Positions 46,101-61,100 of a stretch of 64,000 nucleotides of DNA are shown in pieces. Positions within the stretch are counted from its first letter, which is position 1, and each line of letters begins with the position of its first letter. The notes beneath the pieces were generated by a model, which was not told where the DNA came from, did no database searches, and saw only the letters and a list, made by a program, of their open reading frames with translations. The DNA is from Synchiropus splendidus (taxonomy: Eukaryota; Chordata; Actinopteri; Syngnathiformes; Callionymidae). The stretch spans positions 14,736,501-14,800,500 of the forward strand of contig NC_071347.1 in the NCBI RefSeq assembly GCF_027744825.2, read 5' to 3'. The position numbers and the translations under genes are program-made.

Positions 46101-49100
46101 ATGCTGGACTACATATTGCCCCACAAATGATTGCTGATAAACAATGCTCATTTCTACATTATTTTATGACCATGCTGACCTTTACTGATAGTTTCCATTG
46201 CAAGAAGGTCCTTTCATATGGAAGGGTTTCATAAAAGGGTGGGAGAGGGTCATGTAATACACACTGACTATGAGTATGCATTGCATATGCATGCAGAGAT
46301 TTCTGAAAATCGACGACAAAGTCATCATATTTGAACTTACTTATTACTTATTACTGAAAGAATGGCAAGTCTCTGTTTGATGTCCTCCTTTTGTGCAACA
46401 TTGACGGTCTGGATTAGTGAATGATCACATAGAGACACACATCAATTTTTCTTTTTTTTAAATATTGATGGACAGTAAATATAGTTTGCCTGTTTTGTTT
46501 TAGACTGAGGCACGTAGTCCCAGTCTGAGTCGGCTGGATCGTTTGATTTCTTCTGCCTCACCCTGCTGGTGTGATCCTCCTCACACATTCCTGATCATTC
46601 CAGTCGCAGACAGACTCATTAGACTGTCGCTAAATGGGTTTAAATGCAGCCGTCCAATTAGTGCTCTGCTGTGAAATGCAGTGGGTGTTGTGAGACGTGC
46701 TTAGCAGCACTCCTTTACCGAATTATGAGGGATTACTCATTCAGTGTGATCCATCTTATTTCAACCAGGGGTCTTGGCTTTTCTCGGTGGCATCACCATG
46801 GTGGGGCTAAATGTTGCCAATTCCTCCCCTGTTGCCATATGTGGTCTGTCAAAGAACCTTTCTACTTTTGAATAAAGAGGATTCTATGTGCTTGTTAAAA
46901 TGGAGCACATCTTCACTAGCTAAGTCTCAGATTTCACTCAGCTATGAGACATCCTGCCGAGGAGATGCTATAATGTGTATATAAATAATACTTTAAGACG
47001 GTGAAACTTGTCTGTAATTTTTTGTTATTCTACGAGTGTAAATAGTCAAGTCTGCTGCCATCAGCTAGGAGTCTGAGAAGGTTAATGCTATCGCGTTTGT
47101 GACCAGATTTAGAACATGGCTAAATCCATCACATCCTGCCTCCTCAGATTTTCCTGGTGACAGTGTGGAACTGCGAGATCTTCATGCTGCCGCTGTTCCT
47201 GCTCCTGCTCATCGGATGGAACTACTTCCAGCTCGCCAAAGGAAAAACCAGCTCCAACCAGGACCTGGTAGGTGTCCCTAGCTTTAGAGGGTACACAACC
47301 GATAACACATCCATCCATCCATACTGCGTATCTGGGTCCAGGCCACAGGGGCTACTGTCTCAGCAGGAAAGCCTAGACACTCCTCTCCTCAACCATCTCC
47401 AGTAGCTCCTCTATGGGGATTCTGAGGTGTTCCTTGGTATTCCTTGACCAGCTGTGAGATCAAATCTCTCCAGCATTTCTTGAGTCTGCCCCTTGGCTTC
47501 TTCCTAGATGGATATAACTGAAACATCTTCCCAGGTAGACATCGGGGGGGCATCCTCACCAAATGCACCATCCTCCTGATCTGGCTCCTCTCAATGCGAA
47601 GGAGCAACGGTTCGATTACAATCCTCTCCTGGAGATCTTTGCCCGTAGCCTGAGCCCAGTCAGAGAAGGATGGAAGGTCTCTCAACTAACCCGCTAACCT
47701 ACCTAACCCACAACTATGGTCACAAAATTGTGGACACATGTTCACAAATGAAATAAAAAAAAAAAAAAGGAAAAATCTCTGCCCATGATCTCGTGACCAT
47801 AGTAACGGATTGGAACGCAGGTTGGTGGGCAAACCGAGAGCATTGCCTTCTACCTTTCGGAGTGTCTGGGCCACTCTTGAACAAGACCTGGATATTGGGC
47901 TCCTCCACTTGGGACAAATGGTAATGGACAGGGATCAGGACTGGTGAAGTTTTGACACAAAAGGTTTAAATGTTTGTGCATTTTGTCCCTCATGTCTTCA
48001 TAAATGAGTCCGCTGGTGTCGCCCAAAATAACTGCTCACACTCCCATTCCAGTGGACAGTTCAGTAATCAACCAGCAACCTTTGGAATATTGATGCACTG
48101 TACATAGCAGCAGCCGTAGTGTAGACTCAGAAAGGACAATTTCACTAACCACCGATCCACCGTCCTGTCCTGCAAGCCACTTGGGAAATTTAAAATGTAT
48201 CGCAATTCTAGCTACCTGAACACACAAGTGATAAGCGTATTGTTCTGCTTGGTCACATTTATCTGGACTTAATATATCGGCCTTGAATGTAGTCTTCATT
48301 GAACCGTGAACATTGTGAGAATCTATAAAATGTTCCGCTGTACAACTGGTGAAACAATTTGCTACACTGTCTTTAGTTTCCCTATAAAACACAGAACCCC
48401 AGCAGGAATTTAATCTCTTTAACGTGAATTCTGCTGATATAGCCTGGCCACATGTGCCACAACAGGAACATAACATTATCTCCTCTTTGTCTAGTGTTAC
48501 CCTACACGTCTGTGAAGGTTAATGCTGTTCACACATTTTACCGCTCCCCCCCTTGTTTCACCACACAGACCCTTACCGAACAATGTTTTCATCCCAGGGT
48601 GGGTGTTTATGGCTGCTGGCGAACAAGCCGTCCCTGGGCAATGTTAAAGCTCTGGCGCGCCCTAATATCCAGTGCAGGGACTCTGTCACCCCCTTGGTGA
48701 CCCTCTGGCCGACAATGACACAGCTCTGTTCCCAGGCAATGTCACAATGTGCGCTGCAGTCGGGTCAGGGATGACTTGATATAAAGTGATCTAGGCAATA
48801 GCGTCCGAATTAAACATGTTTTTTTTTCTTCTTCTTCCTCGTTCTGTTTTGCTGTTATGTTGCGGAGAAATGAGATTGCTTTGGTGTGACAGTGCTGTTG
48901 TGAGGAAGGCCCTCTATCACCTCTGCTTTTGTGTGAGGTCACCCCACTGATGCAGTCTCTATGGAAACAAGCCTCTCCCAATAGGGGTGAATGTACTCAA
49001 AGAAGATTTCATTACTTGGTGTTTGTTAAAAATGCTCCAGTGCCCACATGTCCCGTTCGCTTTAAATCACCCTCTGCTCTCTTTTTCTTCCTTCTAGGTG

Positions 49101-52100
49101 AACATGGGCATCGGTGATGAGGATGAGGAGGACGAGAAGGTATTTGATCTTTTCTGTATTTTGAAAACATTTCCACATGATATGGAAACACTATTGGTTT
49201 GTATGTTTCTTCTCTGCCTTTGCTGTCACAATAAGTTAATTAAAAATGCATTCTTTCAAAAGAAATTGAATGATAGATTGGAAACTTGGGGAAAATTTTG
49301 ATTAGATTTTATGTGTGTGGGATTTTACAATGCAGTGCTCGGTGTGGCCAGAACTATGACGGAATCTAATAAAAGAAAGTGTGAAGAAAGGGCGGCTTTA
49401 CTTGAATGGCTGGGAGGGAAGACAGATGCGTTTTGGCCATCAACGGAGGCGGGACAGAGAATAAATTGCCACCAGCGGAGCCGTCGGACATGAAATGACC
49501 AAGCATTGTTGAACATTCTTTTATTCATGAGTATGTACGACACACTTCCACAGAAACTCTTATCAAGAAACAGATTTCAAAATATTGCGTTTTTTCTTCC
49601 GTTCAGTTTTGCTTGTCTTGGTAACATCTTCCTGTTATTGAAATACGTGCATTAACAACCAAAACAAAGCGTGATCTACACACCCAAATCAGTTAAAAGG
49701 GTAATAAAACTTTTTTTAAGGTACAGTTTTACTTCCAACAGAATACTGTGATCAACTTAAACTGCGTCGCTGGAATCTTGGACTCGTCCCGGACGACGGA
49801 ATTATGTGTTGACCTCTGCTGGGATTTTTGAACGGAAATACCACTTGCGCTGGTATTTCCGTCCCTTCATCACAAATATGTTAGGACAACCCCAAATTCA
49901 TCTTTTAAAGATGCAACACAAGATCCCTGTTAAACTATTTTGCCATAGACCTTGGATTTTGGCTGCATTTTGGTCAGTTATAGAATCAGAAAAGCAAGAA
50001 TCAGTTTATTGCTGCAATCAGTTTTGTGTGGGAAAATGTGAAGTTTATCAAATTATATGAAGCGCAACAACATGATCAAAACTAGAAAACTGACTTACTA
50101 GTGAGACGGGTCGAGTAGGCCATTCATTTCTGGTTGAAATTAAAGAGAAAGAAATCAGTCTGCATGAAAACACTGAATTGGAATGGCTCCAAACTCACTG
50201 CTGAAGTTAACATTTACTTTTCCTATGCACACACTAAGGCATATTTGGGTTATAGACAAAGGGGAATGCTGGTGCAGTTGGCTCCTGCAAGGATTTGGAC
50301 CTTCAGATTTGTATTTAATGTGCTGTTGTCACTTTGGATTATAACTGTCCAAACTCACCATGGGGGGCCAACTGTCTTGCCTGAAGTGCTTTAAACTGTA
50401 TAACCCAACATAAATATATACAGTTTATAGAATATTAACTATTTTATGCAGAAGCAATTACAAGCATTCTTATTTCCATTTTTGTCTCTTTGTGTCTAAA
50501 ATGTATTATAAACTGAACAAATTGTTGAAGCATAGTCGGTCTTTGAACTGTAAAGGTCCAAGACAGGTTTGGCGGTACTTCATCTCGTAAAGGTGTAAGA
50601 GGTGCGCTTCCTGTAAGTTTGTTGGATCCACGAGCATTTTGGATTTGGTGCGTTGCTTAGAACTGGAATCCTTATAGACAGTCTCAATACCTTGGATAGT
50701 TTGTTTGGTACTGTTGTAAAAAGAGTTATTTTCCACCTGTTCTATTAGCCATGGTTCGCACAGTCAGAGGTTTGTTATTCACTGTTTTAGTTTGATGAAA
50801 CATCAATACTCTCAGCAGTTGTACGGATGACAACATGCCCCAAACTGGAGAGTGCTTGCTTCAACCATGTGGTTGAGCTGGATTTTGGCTCTATTGGGGT
50901 GACATGAATCCATGTTACAGTGAAAGAACATAACTAAGTCAAGTTCTTATGAGCAATACATTATACTTTAATACAAATTTATTTGGATCAGAGGAAGAAC
51001 TCATTTAGATGTAATTGCTTGGATGTAGTTTTTATTTTTTAGCATGCCCCTTCATTGCACTATCATCCCAAATTAAAATCTTATCATCGTGCTTTCTCTT
51101 TCAACAACAAACATCTCAGCCGTAATCTTCTGGGTTGCTCGGAGGCTAACGCGTCATGTCTACTTGTTCGTTTGTGGGAAATAAATGAAGTTTGTTGATA
51201 TCTCTCTTGTGTCTCACCAAAAACAAAAACAGGAAATTCTTAAGTAGCCCGAAAATTATACTTCCCCACAGCACATAATATTCAATTATACTCATCCGAC
51301 TGTCTGTGCGAAAAAAGAAGGAAGAGTTAACAGGGATGTGCATTATTGCTTTATGGCAACGGACTGTGGAACTAACACAGAGCCTCAGAGCGAATGACCC
51401 CTGTGCTGCATGTCTAGGCCCAGGATTCATATCCATAATGCGCTCAATATATTCTGTTGTGATGACCTGAGGCTAGGAAAAGAGCCAGCTACTCTTAAAA
51501 ACACAGGCAATCTCACCAACTCGACTCTGCAAGGTTGTGCTAATTCACAGATGAAACTTGCATGATCTGTCTGCACAAGGAACCCAAGCTCACAGACAAC
51601 ACTGGCAATTTGGTTTTATATTTAATCGGTAAAGATGGGCTGTGAAGGGAATATCCACGCTTGTTTCTGTCCACCTATAATTGAATTATTCCAGTTTATT
51701 ATCCTGCAGTGTAGTCCTGCACAAACACACCATTTAGATGTGCGTTATGGTTGCTGTTAGACTCGGTGCTGGGCGGGAGCCAACCTGATGCCCAGATTAG
51801 ATGGTGTCATTTATGCTCCATGTAAGTGGCGCAATAATCCCAACAGGCGATGTTGTCCTCAATATGTTTGCCTCGTGACAAGCGCTAACAAGGAACTGTG
51901 CCGTGACATGCTGACCTATGTTGCAACAATATTAGTAGCACTGACTCTGATTATCCAAAAGTCTGTGTTCTGACTTAAATGTCAGTGCTGAGCCATTTGA
52001 AACCTGCTTGAGGTAGCCTGTGATGATGGCCCAATGTCTACCAGTGATTTCTGTAACCTCTCAAAAATGTTCTGTTTATTTGTGGCCGAATAATAGCACT

Positions 52101-55100
52101 GTGGTTGGATGCAGGTCCAATTCCAGATCGATCGCTACATACACTAACATTTGCTAGATAATCACTATCATATCTATTACTGTTGTAGTACTGGAGACCA
52201 GTCTTGGTCTCGAGACTGGTCTTGAGACCAATATCTGGGGTCTCTGTCTTGAATGCATTTTTACTTAGTCTCATCTCAGACTGGGCAGACTGCGGATTTC
52301 TATTGACGATGTATCAAGACTGACAGAGAAAACTGTCATAATGTGTGAAAAAAAGTGATTGTTTTGTTCAGTTTTTATGTGTTTTTTTCTTAGATATTTA
52401 GGGATCTCAAACTGATCCACAAGAGGGCCACAGTTTTTTGTTGCAAATAATCAGCAGGATACCATTAAGGTTCCTGCAAGACTGTAAATTGTCAGACTGG
52501 TGCTGCTTGTTTCAGCTGACACCTGATTGGTGAACCAATATGTGCTTGTTTTATTGGAACAAAAACCTGCACCCACTGCGGCTCATTTGTGAATCACTTT
52601 CAAACTCCTGATATATACCGTCTTGGTCTGGATACTTTCCTGTCTTGATAATGTATTGGTCTCAGTTGGTCTTGAATGTGTGTCACCTGGGGGATGTTTC
52701 AAGTGTTTCCCCCAGAATAGTTTTCTTATGTGCCCCCCAATAGCCAAACTTTCTGTTTGTTGATGGATCTCAGCGGATGTCAGCCACGATTCTTTTTTTT
52801 TTTTTAAGTTTTTGCCATCGAAAAAAAAACCTGAGCCCATGCTGTTTGTCATTTTTTTTTTTTTTTAATGACATGCAAAGCACACAGATTGACATCCAAA
52901 CAGTTGCATTTCAAATAAATACAAATTCCTGAAGACGAGCGATGAGGCAGGTTAGTTAGGGAGGTGTTCATTAATGACGGTTTGAAGTGACTGCTGCTCT
53001 TTATTTGTTGGCTGTGATGAAAGAGACAGGGTTTTGTTTTCTTGCGTGAAGAGTTATTGTCAGAAATCCACTCTCTCAGTCTGATGATTTCAACTGTATA
53101 ATAATTTCCTAAAATAAGCACCAGAGTGGGACCTCTCGCTTTGAACATGGTTCTTATAAAAGTCGTGTTCTGTGAGGGAGGCATTAGCTGCCTTTGTTTT
53201 CCATGCTCAGGCGTCACCTCTCCCAAGCTTTCATAGCGCCTCAGAGCCCGTTCACACTCCGAGGAAATGAAATATCTCCTTTCATTTACTAATTAAGCGG
53301 TTGCCCATGTTTGTTTTAAGCTGTCAGCTTTAATTTAAAGTGGCTTATTTGAAAGACTTGTTATGGTCTCACTGTCACTTTAATGCGGTATCATGTAGTC
53401 AGATCAAGCAGTGTAGCTTTACACCTCCTATCAAAGTCTTCTGTAAAATATTTGGGGTTAAAGAGTGATCAGTGGTAAATTTGATGCCTTCAAAGCGCTC
53501 TCTCTCTTCGTCTCCTAACGTGTGAATAAAGGCTGTTTCCCAGTGAGGAGGGTATGATTACCACTCAAATATGTTTTTATCCTCCTCCCTCCGCCTTGAG
53601 GAAGAAATATGTAAACCTCAGACGGAGTAGCGGGAATGTTAAGGCATGATGTTAAAGAGAGACGAAAGGCAACGCAGCGCTACAGCGGGATAATACGGAC
53701 CAGATTCCGCTGTCCTCGGGGAGAGCAGCCGCTTGCAAATCATGTGTGGGCAAAGTGACTTCCTTTTGGCCTTAGGTATCAATTGTGCAGATAAATAATA
53801 TTTTAATCATAACGTAAAGAAACAGACACAAGCACACGCCCATAGATCTCCAAGATGAAACAGGACTAGCTCGCCCCCCAGGCTGGCAGGACTCGTCTGG
53901 TGCGGCTACCAGGCCAGGGAAGGGAGAGCAGGGAGCTGGTGGTGGTGCCGGTGCAAGACTGGGGTTCTAGGGGTAACCCTATCGTTCACAACTTTAAATG
54001 TCACGAGCTGTGCTATTTAATTTGCTAATCTAAACACAATCCAAACTTTATTTGCATCATTAAAATCAAGTAAAGTCGAACCCCAAAAACTATTATTTAC
54101 TTGCAGGCCTGAAATTGTCACATTATATTCCGGCAATTCCTCTTCTCCTGACTTGCTGCAATTGGGATATTTACATACCACACCGGCTACATACTTAGTT
54201 CAGTGCTGTTCGTGCCAGTTTCCATGATTTGTTCCCTCCGACCCCTATGTCTGGTGTCTACCTTACCTTTTCTTCATCTTCCCCTGCATCACCTAGACCG
54301 ACCTCGCGTTACCTACCCAGGGTTGTCATCTCCTCCTTTTGGATCCCTGACCTAACTTGCCACTTCTGTGTTCACTTACGGTAGCATTCCTGTTGTGCCC
54401 AATCCGGTACTCATCACGAAAGCTACCAATGCTATTTTCAGAATTTTCCTGACTATGCACTTGTAACACATCCACATTGTTGGCCTCTTCCTGGACGGAG
54501 ATCAGACGGGCTCTACATCATCAGCTGAGCACAGGTCTTGGGCGCCAAAGAAATGGAGCTTGAGATTGATCCCGTCTTTGGAGTGCTGTTTGGAAATGAA
54601 AGCCAGTTGGTTTTCCTCCCTCTACCTGAGGTCCATTTCAGGTTCTGCACCTGTCTAAGTGGACATCTGAGATCAGAAGCCTAAACTATGTAATTGGGAC
54701 ACTGAAACGGGAGCTCATTATTGCTTCTTGTACCATTTTCATTTGGGAGGGGCGGCGGGTTCAGGGCGCACGCGGTGGTTTGTCCAGTTGTGAAGAAGGG
54801 CCACTCTTAAGCTCCTGGTCATGATGAGACCGTGAGATGTTAATCTCCGCGAGGCATTTTTGTGATACTTTTGCCTTTTTTGGACAGTGTTGAGTCTCCA
54901 GTGTCTGTCCGTATCAGAGCCCAGTGGGGGAGGATCTGCTAGTGTGGGAATTGCTCTCTTCCTGAGCTTTGGTGGTGGAGAGTGGGCCTGACAGCGGGAA
55001 GTCTCTCGGTCCTGGCAGGCCCCGCGTTCCCAGGGGCGGCCTCATGAAGCCCTGATAAAGGCGTTCTGTCTGGACCCTGTCAGTGCACTCGGACTGGAGC

Positions 55101-58100
55101 TCCGGTTTGTAACGTAAACACACAGACGTCCTCCAGCCGCCTGCTAGGGTCCATCTGAGCGCCCTCCCCCAGCACTCTCACTCTTCCTCTCTCTGCCCGC
55201 CTCCCTGTCATCATTCCTGTCATTACTTCCCTTTGATGCCAGGCTTTTCAGGCCTCTTTAGCTTGCGTGGCTCTTGTTATCGCTGGTCACTTCTGTCCTT
55301 CTGGAAGGCATCACAGTGAAGCATTTGTTATTTCTTGTCGTGGTGTAATCTCAATTACTTCATTTTGAGAAGACCTCTCCAAAAGCATCTATTATGGGGA
55401 CTCATCCTTTGCCAAATAATGTTCTATATGTGCTCTTGGAAACACCCATAAAGGCTAAATCTCTCTTCTTTGAAGATCTAGCTGCTGTTTTTTGGAAATA
55501 AATAAAAAAGCTCTATTAATAATGTTTCCATTCCAGAAGCCACATCCGGCCTGATTTACTGTATGTGGAAATGTTTGCCCAGTAACTAGCCAATTATTAA
55601 GTTCCCAATTTATTGAGCAGTCTTGAACTATTCTGAAACATTTTAATTTTAAATATATGTTATTTTTTGGTTAGCAATGCAAAAGCAAGTCGTGTTATAG
55701 AAGAAAATATTTGTTTGTCCTTTTGAAATTGGAAGGTTAAGTCTGTTGTAAATTCAACTCTTTGTCTTCTATTTGAAGCATTGTTTTGTGGCAGAGAAGA
55801 TCTCTTTTCTAAGAGACAGGAATAAAAAAAAAAATCCAAAACTGGAATGCGGGAATGATTTTTAAAAGTTGCTGTTGTGCCTCCAAAGTATGGGTCACTA
55901 GCTTCACCCTTTAACTTCAGCGGCTCTTATTTCCTTTGTCTTGTTCAGACTTACCTGCTGATAAATACCAATTTGTATACTTTGCATAGCCCTTCAAAGA
56001 TGCAGTTGGAAAAACACTTGTGCCGACTTGCTGGTGGAATTGAATCCCTCCAAAGTTTGGCGGCCCCCGGCTTCTCGCCTGGGTCATATTCCGGCTGATT
56101 GCAGATGGCCATTTTGCACACTTTTCATCCACCAGAGAGTCTTGATTGTGCTGCACTTGTGCGGCGCTTCTATTGTGGTTGGCGGACAAAAGCCGAAATC
56201 TCCCAGCCGGCCACATAACAGCTTCTGAGCACCAAGTCTGTCTCATCTTCAAAAGAAATCTGAAGATGTTCCGTGTTTGCTCATTACCTGCTATTCAATA
56301 GATAAATCGCCCATAAGAGTGCCGCCGAAATAAACTTCTTTTTTTTTGTCTTTTCCGCCCAACAAGTTTCCACAGCAACTGTATTCAGCCTCTGTTTTCG
56401 CTGTTGTTTTTTTTTTAGGAAACTGCCAAGAAGGGGTTGATGGACAAGATTCATATGGTCCAGGAAGTGGTGCTCGCTGTCCAGAATGTTTTGGAGGAAA
56501 TAGCAAACATTGGCGAGCGAATCAAGAAGTGAGTTGATGGGAAAAATGATTTTATTTGGTCACTAATTCTGCAATAATGCATAATAAAGTGTGAAGACTA
56601 TTGCAGGTCATCCTCTACTTGCTCGTCTCATTTATATTATTGCATTGAATGATGGATATATGGGGAGGTATCGATGCTATTTCAACTGTTCCTCTCTTCT
56701 ATTTGCAGCATATTCAACTGGTCTGTTCCCTTCCTGTCGCTTCTGGCCTGTCTGGTGCTTTTTGTGGCTGCAATGCTGCTATATTTCTTCCCCCTGCGGT
56801 ACATTTTGCTGATATGGGGTAAGTTGTGTTTGCAGGAGATGTGAAATCAACCAACATTTCTACATGATGTTAAATCACATGTTGTTCTAGGGTGAATTGA
56901 AGCAGAAGAAGAACAGTAAAGTGCTAATGATGTATGATGTATATAAAATGATGCACACCAAAGTGTTCGGTGGTGGCGCCTCCCTGGTGGTATTTTCTGG
57001 TTATGTCCCTCCTGAATCAAGCATGCATTGAGCCTTCATTGGCAGAGGGTAGTCTGATCCGCTTTGTTTTCACTCCTGCCTCCGGAACCGACTTTGTATT
57101 GGCAGGGTAAAATGGAGGGGTGAATGGAGAAGAGTTGTGATTCTGAACTGATGAAGTTAAGGATCAGTCATTGTTGGAAACCATTTGCTGGCAGCTGCGA
57201 TTTGACACCTGGTGCAGATCAAGTGAAATAACTTTTCATAAAACACGTGTCAAATACAGTGACTGAAAACCTTCTACCCATGTAGAAAGGTTTGGAGACT
57301 TAAGGAGGTCAGATGGTTTAGACACATGGAGAGGAGAGACACTATTGGACCAAGAGTGAAGAGGATATGATGGCTCAGGAGGATGATCAAGATTGGTCAT
57401 GGTGGGGCTGGACTTGCTCATGGGAACTGCTGAGTTTCAATCCTCTGTGAAACCGGCTTTGTCTACACCAAACCAGTGCATTTTGATATTTTCATCCTCC
57501 AAACAAAATATAAGGATGTGATGAGTAAATGAAATCAATTTACTGGTCCAGCTGTTCCAACAAATCAGAGCTAAAAGGTCATCGAGGTGAGCCACAAAGT
57601 AGACCTCATCCATAAGTTGGTTCAGACGTCTAGATAGTTTTTGGTGCCGAAGCTTTCCGCTGTTAAAAGTTCAACTTTTAAAACAGTTATTATAGTTGTT
57701 TTGATTTTCTTTTTAACATATATGTCGTTAAAATCTCATGCGTAGCACCGTTGTGAAACTTTAGTTTTGTCTCCTTCCATGGTCTAATGAATTGAAGACA
57801 TTGAAGATCCCCACACCTCTGCAAATGCTCAGAGATCAGACGGCTGAAGTTGGCTGAGCTCAGTGTGGGCTGATATGCCAGCGCCCAGCCACGGCGAGGC
57901 CCAGGGTTTGTGTGAAAACAAAGCAGTGTTGGAGTAGCAGGCTGTATATAATACATGATGTCCTTGGGCAGTCTGTAGGCTCCTGCTCCAGCCTCTCATT
58001 ATCTGCTGTAGTCATAGAGAATAGACAGTCATCTCAGTGGTCAGGGAGATATGTTGCCCTCAACCGGCTCTCCTCCGCCAGCTGTAAGCCCACAACCACT

Positions 58101-61100
58101 GTACTTCCTCTCTGCCTTCAACACAATCAATACTGAAAAAACAGCATATCAAACGAAAGCACACAGTCTAAGACGGTCTTCTGCCTCCCCAGTTAACCCC
58201 CATCTCTGTGGTTGCGAGGCAATCCTTTCAAGTTGCTTGCACATATTTAAGTCCTTAGGTTCTTTGTCTGAGTGCGGAGCAAAGTACCAAGCTGTGTATA
58301 TAATGGTGCCATCAAACGGGCCCCCGAGCTTCACTATATAAATATAGATATGCTGTGTGGGATATTAGTCTGCATGTATCACTCCTTCATTCAATAAAAT
58401 TTAAATTCTCAAACTTTTTCAAAGCAGAGTCCTGAATACTAAGATGCTGCTTTACGTATTCAGGATTGATTTTTGTGGAAAGATGACTTGTTATTTTGTG
58501 ATGAATAATAATAGCTCATAATCTTTTTTTGGACTCAGAGATTCCACTGTTGCGGTTCATTTCAGCACACGTCTCGACTCAATGAACTTCCTTGTTATTG
58601 GAGTTGTGAGTGTTGTGAGCAGTGTCAAAGTTTTACGGATGGTGATACAGTACCAGAAGGGGTGGTGCTGTGCTTTTCCAAGTGGGCTTTTGAAGGTCCC
58701 CTACACCAACTGAGACTCCTGCCTAGTCTTGGTGCTTTCTCTCCCACAAGTATCTACCCTCCTCGACGCGGCTCTTTAATTCTTTCTGCATAGAACTGGG
58801 GTTTTGTCGCCGGGAGCAACACTTGCTAATCACACCCACAGGCTATTCTGGGCCTGCCTGACCCCTGGGACCATCAGCCAACCAACTCGGATCATGGCAC
58901 AAGTCCAGTTTATGCTAGCGTCGGATCATGGAATTCAGACCAGCTAGGACTTGTCACAAAGATCCTAGTGACTTCAAATAGCCACTGGTACATTAACAGT
59001 CTAGAGAAGTGTCCACTTGCATTGTTTTCCATTTTTTATTAGTACAGCAAATGCAACACTGAAACTCCTAAATATATGTGACATGAAGTTCCAATTGTTT
59101 GATTAGAATGTTGGCCTTGGAATTGTCTTTCATTTTCTTAAATGCCGCCAAAACAAAGATGGCTGACGGATCATTTCTGGACTACAAGGCGCTACTTGTT
59201 TCTGGTGGTCTGAACCTTGCAGCTTATATGACAGCGTGACTAATATATGGATTTTTACAGGCTAAAGAGTATCATCACATCAAACGGATTAAATCACAAA
59301 CGTTTTATTTACCTTAAAGCAGCAGCTGAGATCGGCTGTGGTGTCGGAACTTAGGACACACGGGTGAAAACGGCGCATTTTCGGCGCTTTAATGTGAATA
59401 AAAGATGTGCGGAGTTCATGATTCAAGTTCAGTACATTGCCCAGTTTGTTTCAAGAGTCAGTCTCAATGCTGGACCTAGTTTAGAAGTGGTCCTTATAGA
59501 CTGGTGTGGCTTATTAATGAACAAGATCTATTTTCCTCCTTAAATTTAGTGGATGCTGATAATATTCTGGTGTGTTGTATTGTCTGGAAATTACGGTAGA
59601 ACCATTTTTTAAACGGATCAATCAGGAATATACTGTATTTTTATTTAACCTTAAACTTTTGTGGTGGTGGATTTGGGACTCGAATGCTCGAAATTAATCA
59701 AGGGATTTTTTCTGAGCTATAAATAGTTCTTGCTTTTGTTTTATTAAACAGTACTTAAAGCGTTAAGTTCAGTCCACACTTTTTTCTATTGTTGCCAGAA
59801 CTTATTTTCCTCTTTGCTTAATTTGACTCACTTTTCACTTTCACAAGTATATCATTGCTTTCACAAGTACTGACTTAGAGCACGCATGAAAAACCCCAGG
59901 TTCTAAGTCAAATGAGCCCTTTTCTGGCAGGCCCTCAAGTGCTCCAAATGTATGTCCCCTCAAAACAAAGTTTAGAAATTCAGCTACACTTTAGATTAGA
60001 GAGCATTTATAACCCTCTACTTCTTCATATGTAGTGGTTGTGATTCATGCCTTGCTAAATCTGACTATATTTTACCCTGGAATGGTCACCGAAGGTTTGC
60101 ACTAAAAACATTACCATAATAACTGATTTCTAACAGTAAACAGGCAAGTTTAAGAAGAAAGAATTGCTGTTCAACAGGCTGTGTGTTCCGGGCCAGACTG
60201 ACTGATTTGAAGTCAGACTGCAGCTCCCATCCTGAGCTTCAGAAGGCAACAAAAGGAGGGACTTGAACAGGGAGGGTCATGAAGCGATGGCTAATCGATT
60301 TGCTGTCACGTTTAGCCGCATAAAAACGCTACACAACTTTCAGTCCTGACATGACGGGATTGTAAAAAAAAAAAAAGTACTTTAAATATTCATGCGTTCT
60401 TGTTTTCACAGGCATTAACAAGTTTACCAAGAAGCTGCGCAACCCCTACACCATTGACAATAACGAAGTGCTGGATTTCCTGGAGAGGGTGCCGTCTGAT
60501 GTTCAAAAGGTAGGGCTTGGGTTTTACATACAGATCGGGAGGGAATTCCCCAAAGGTGTCTGGATTATTTGCTGTAGCAGAATTCCCAAGTGTTGTGGAG
60601 CTATATCCCCTGGCTTTGTTTGATTATTTATGTTCCCTCCACTTTAAAGCGGCCCTCGGCCCAATTATTCCTCAGTACCGCTCCGTGTAGTTGCTGAGAT
60701 CCGTCTCCGGCCATATTGTCACCGCCCCGACTGCTATTAGCAAATTTTGCCCCGTGTGATTGAAGCGGTGAGACTCTAAAGTGCGCGAGTGGTAGTGAGC
60801 CAGCAGAGGGCTTCTGACGTCTCCGGCTGTGTCAGCACACGCGCTCTGATGTGGCCCCAGTCACTTCGGGGTGGTGCAGTCAATTAATGTAGTGGTGAGC
60901 CCCAGTCGCCTTGCTAGGTGCCATATGTGATTACATATTAGCCACGGCTGATATGTCATTTGCATTGACATCACAGAGCTGTCACAGTCTTGTAAGTGGA
61001 GCTCGCCGCTCCCTGACGGAGACACTCTCTCTGCCAGGAAATGAAGTGCCACACAAGCGCCTTCATCTCCAAGGTAGCGCCGCAGACAAGAAGCCGCGGA

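Larger units (their letters stand above)
34935..47147 (+). other. mctp2: mctp2 intron 16 (12.2 kb)
   Basis: This is the largest intron. It separates the C2 module from the membrane module. It holds a (TA)n repeat (36481-36503), a GC-rich stretch (about 40340-40790), degenerate tandem repeats (43428-43490), and repeat-poor, higher-GC stretches at about 41290-41590, 42560-42980 and 44200-44960 that are candidates for conserved non-coding DNA. Open frames such as 37419-37883 and 40249-40623 show no known domain. No nested gene was recognised on either strand. Confidence 0.75.
49140..56418 (+). other. mctp2: mctp2 intron 18 (7.3 kb)
   Basis: It contains a TCTTGGTCT-rich repeat with an inserted MITE (52189-52685), T/A runs near 52792-52867, and unique GC-richer DNA at about 53200-53950 and 54740-55270. 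Open frames here (for example minus 52849-53226) have no recognisable domain. Confidence 0.75.

Noticed and set aside
48036..48476. 146-codon minus-strand frame in mctp2 intron 17
   Set aside because: No recognisable similarity, adjacent to a dead retroposon; length is within chance expectation for a window of this size.
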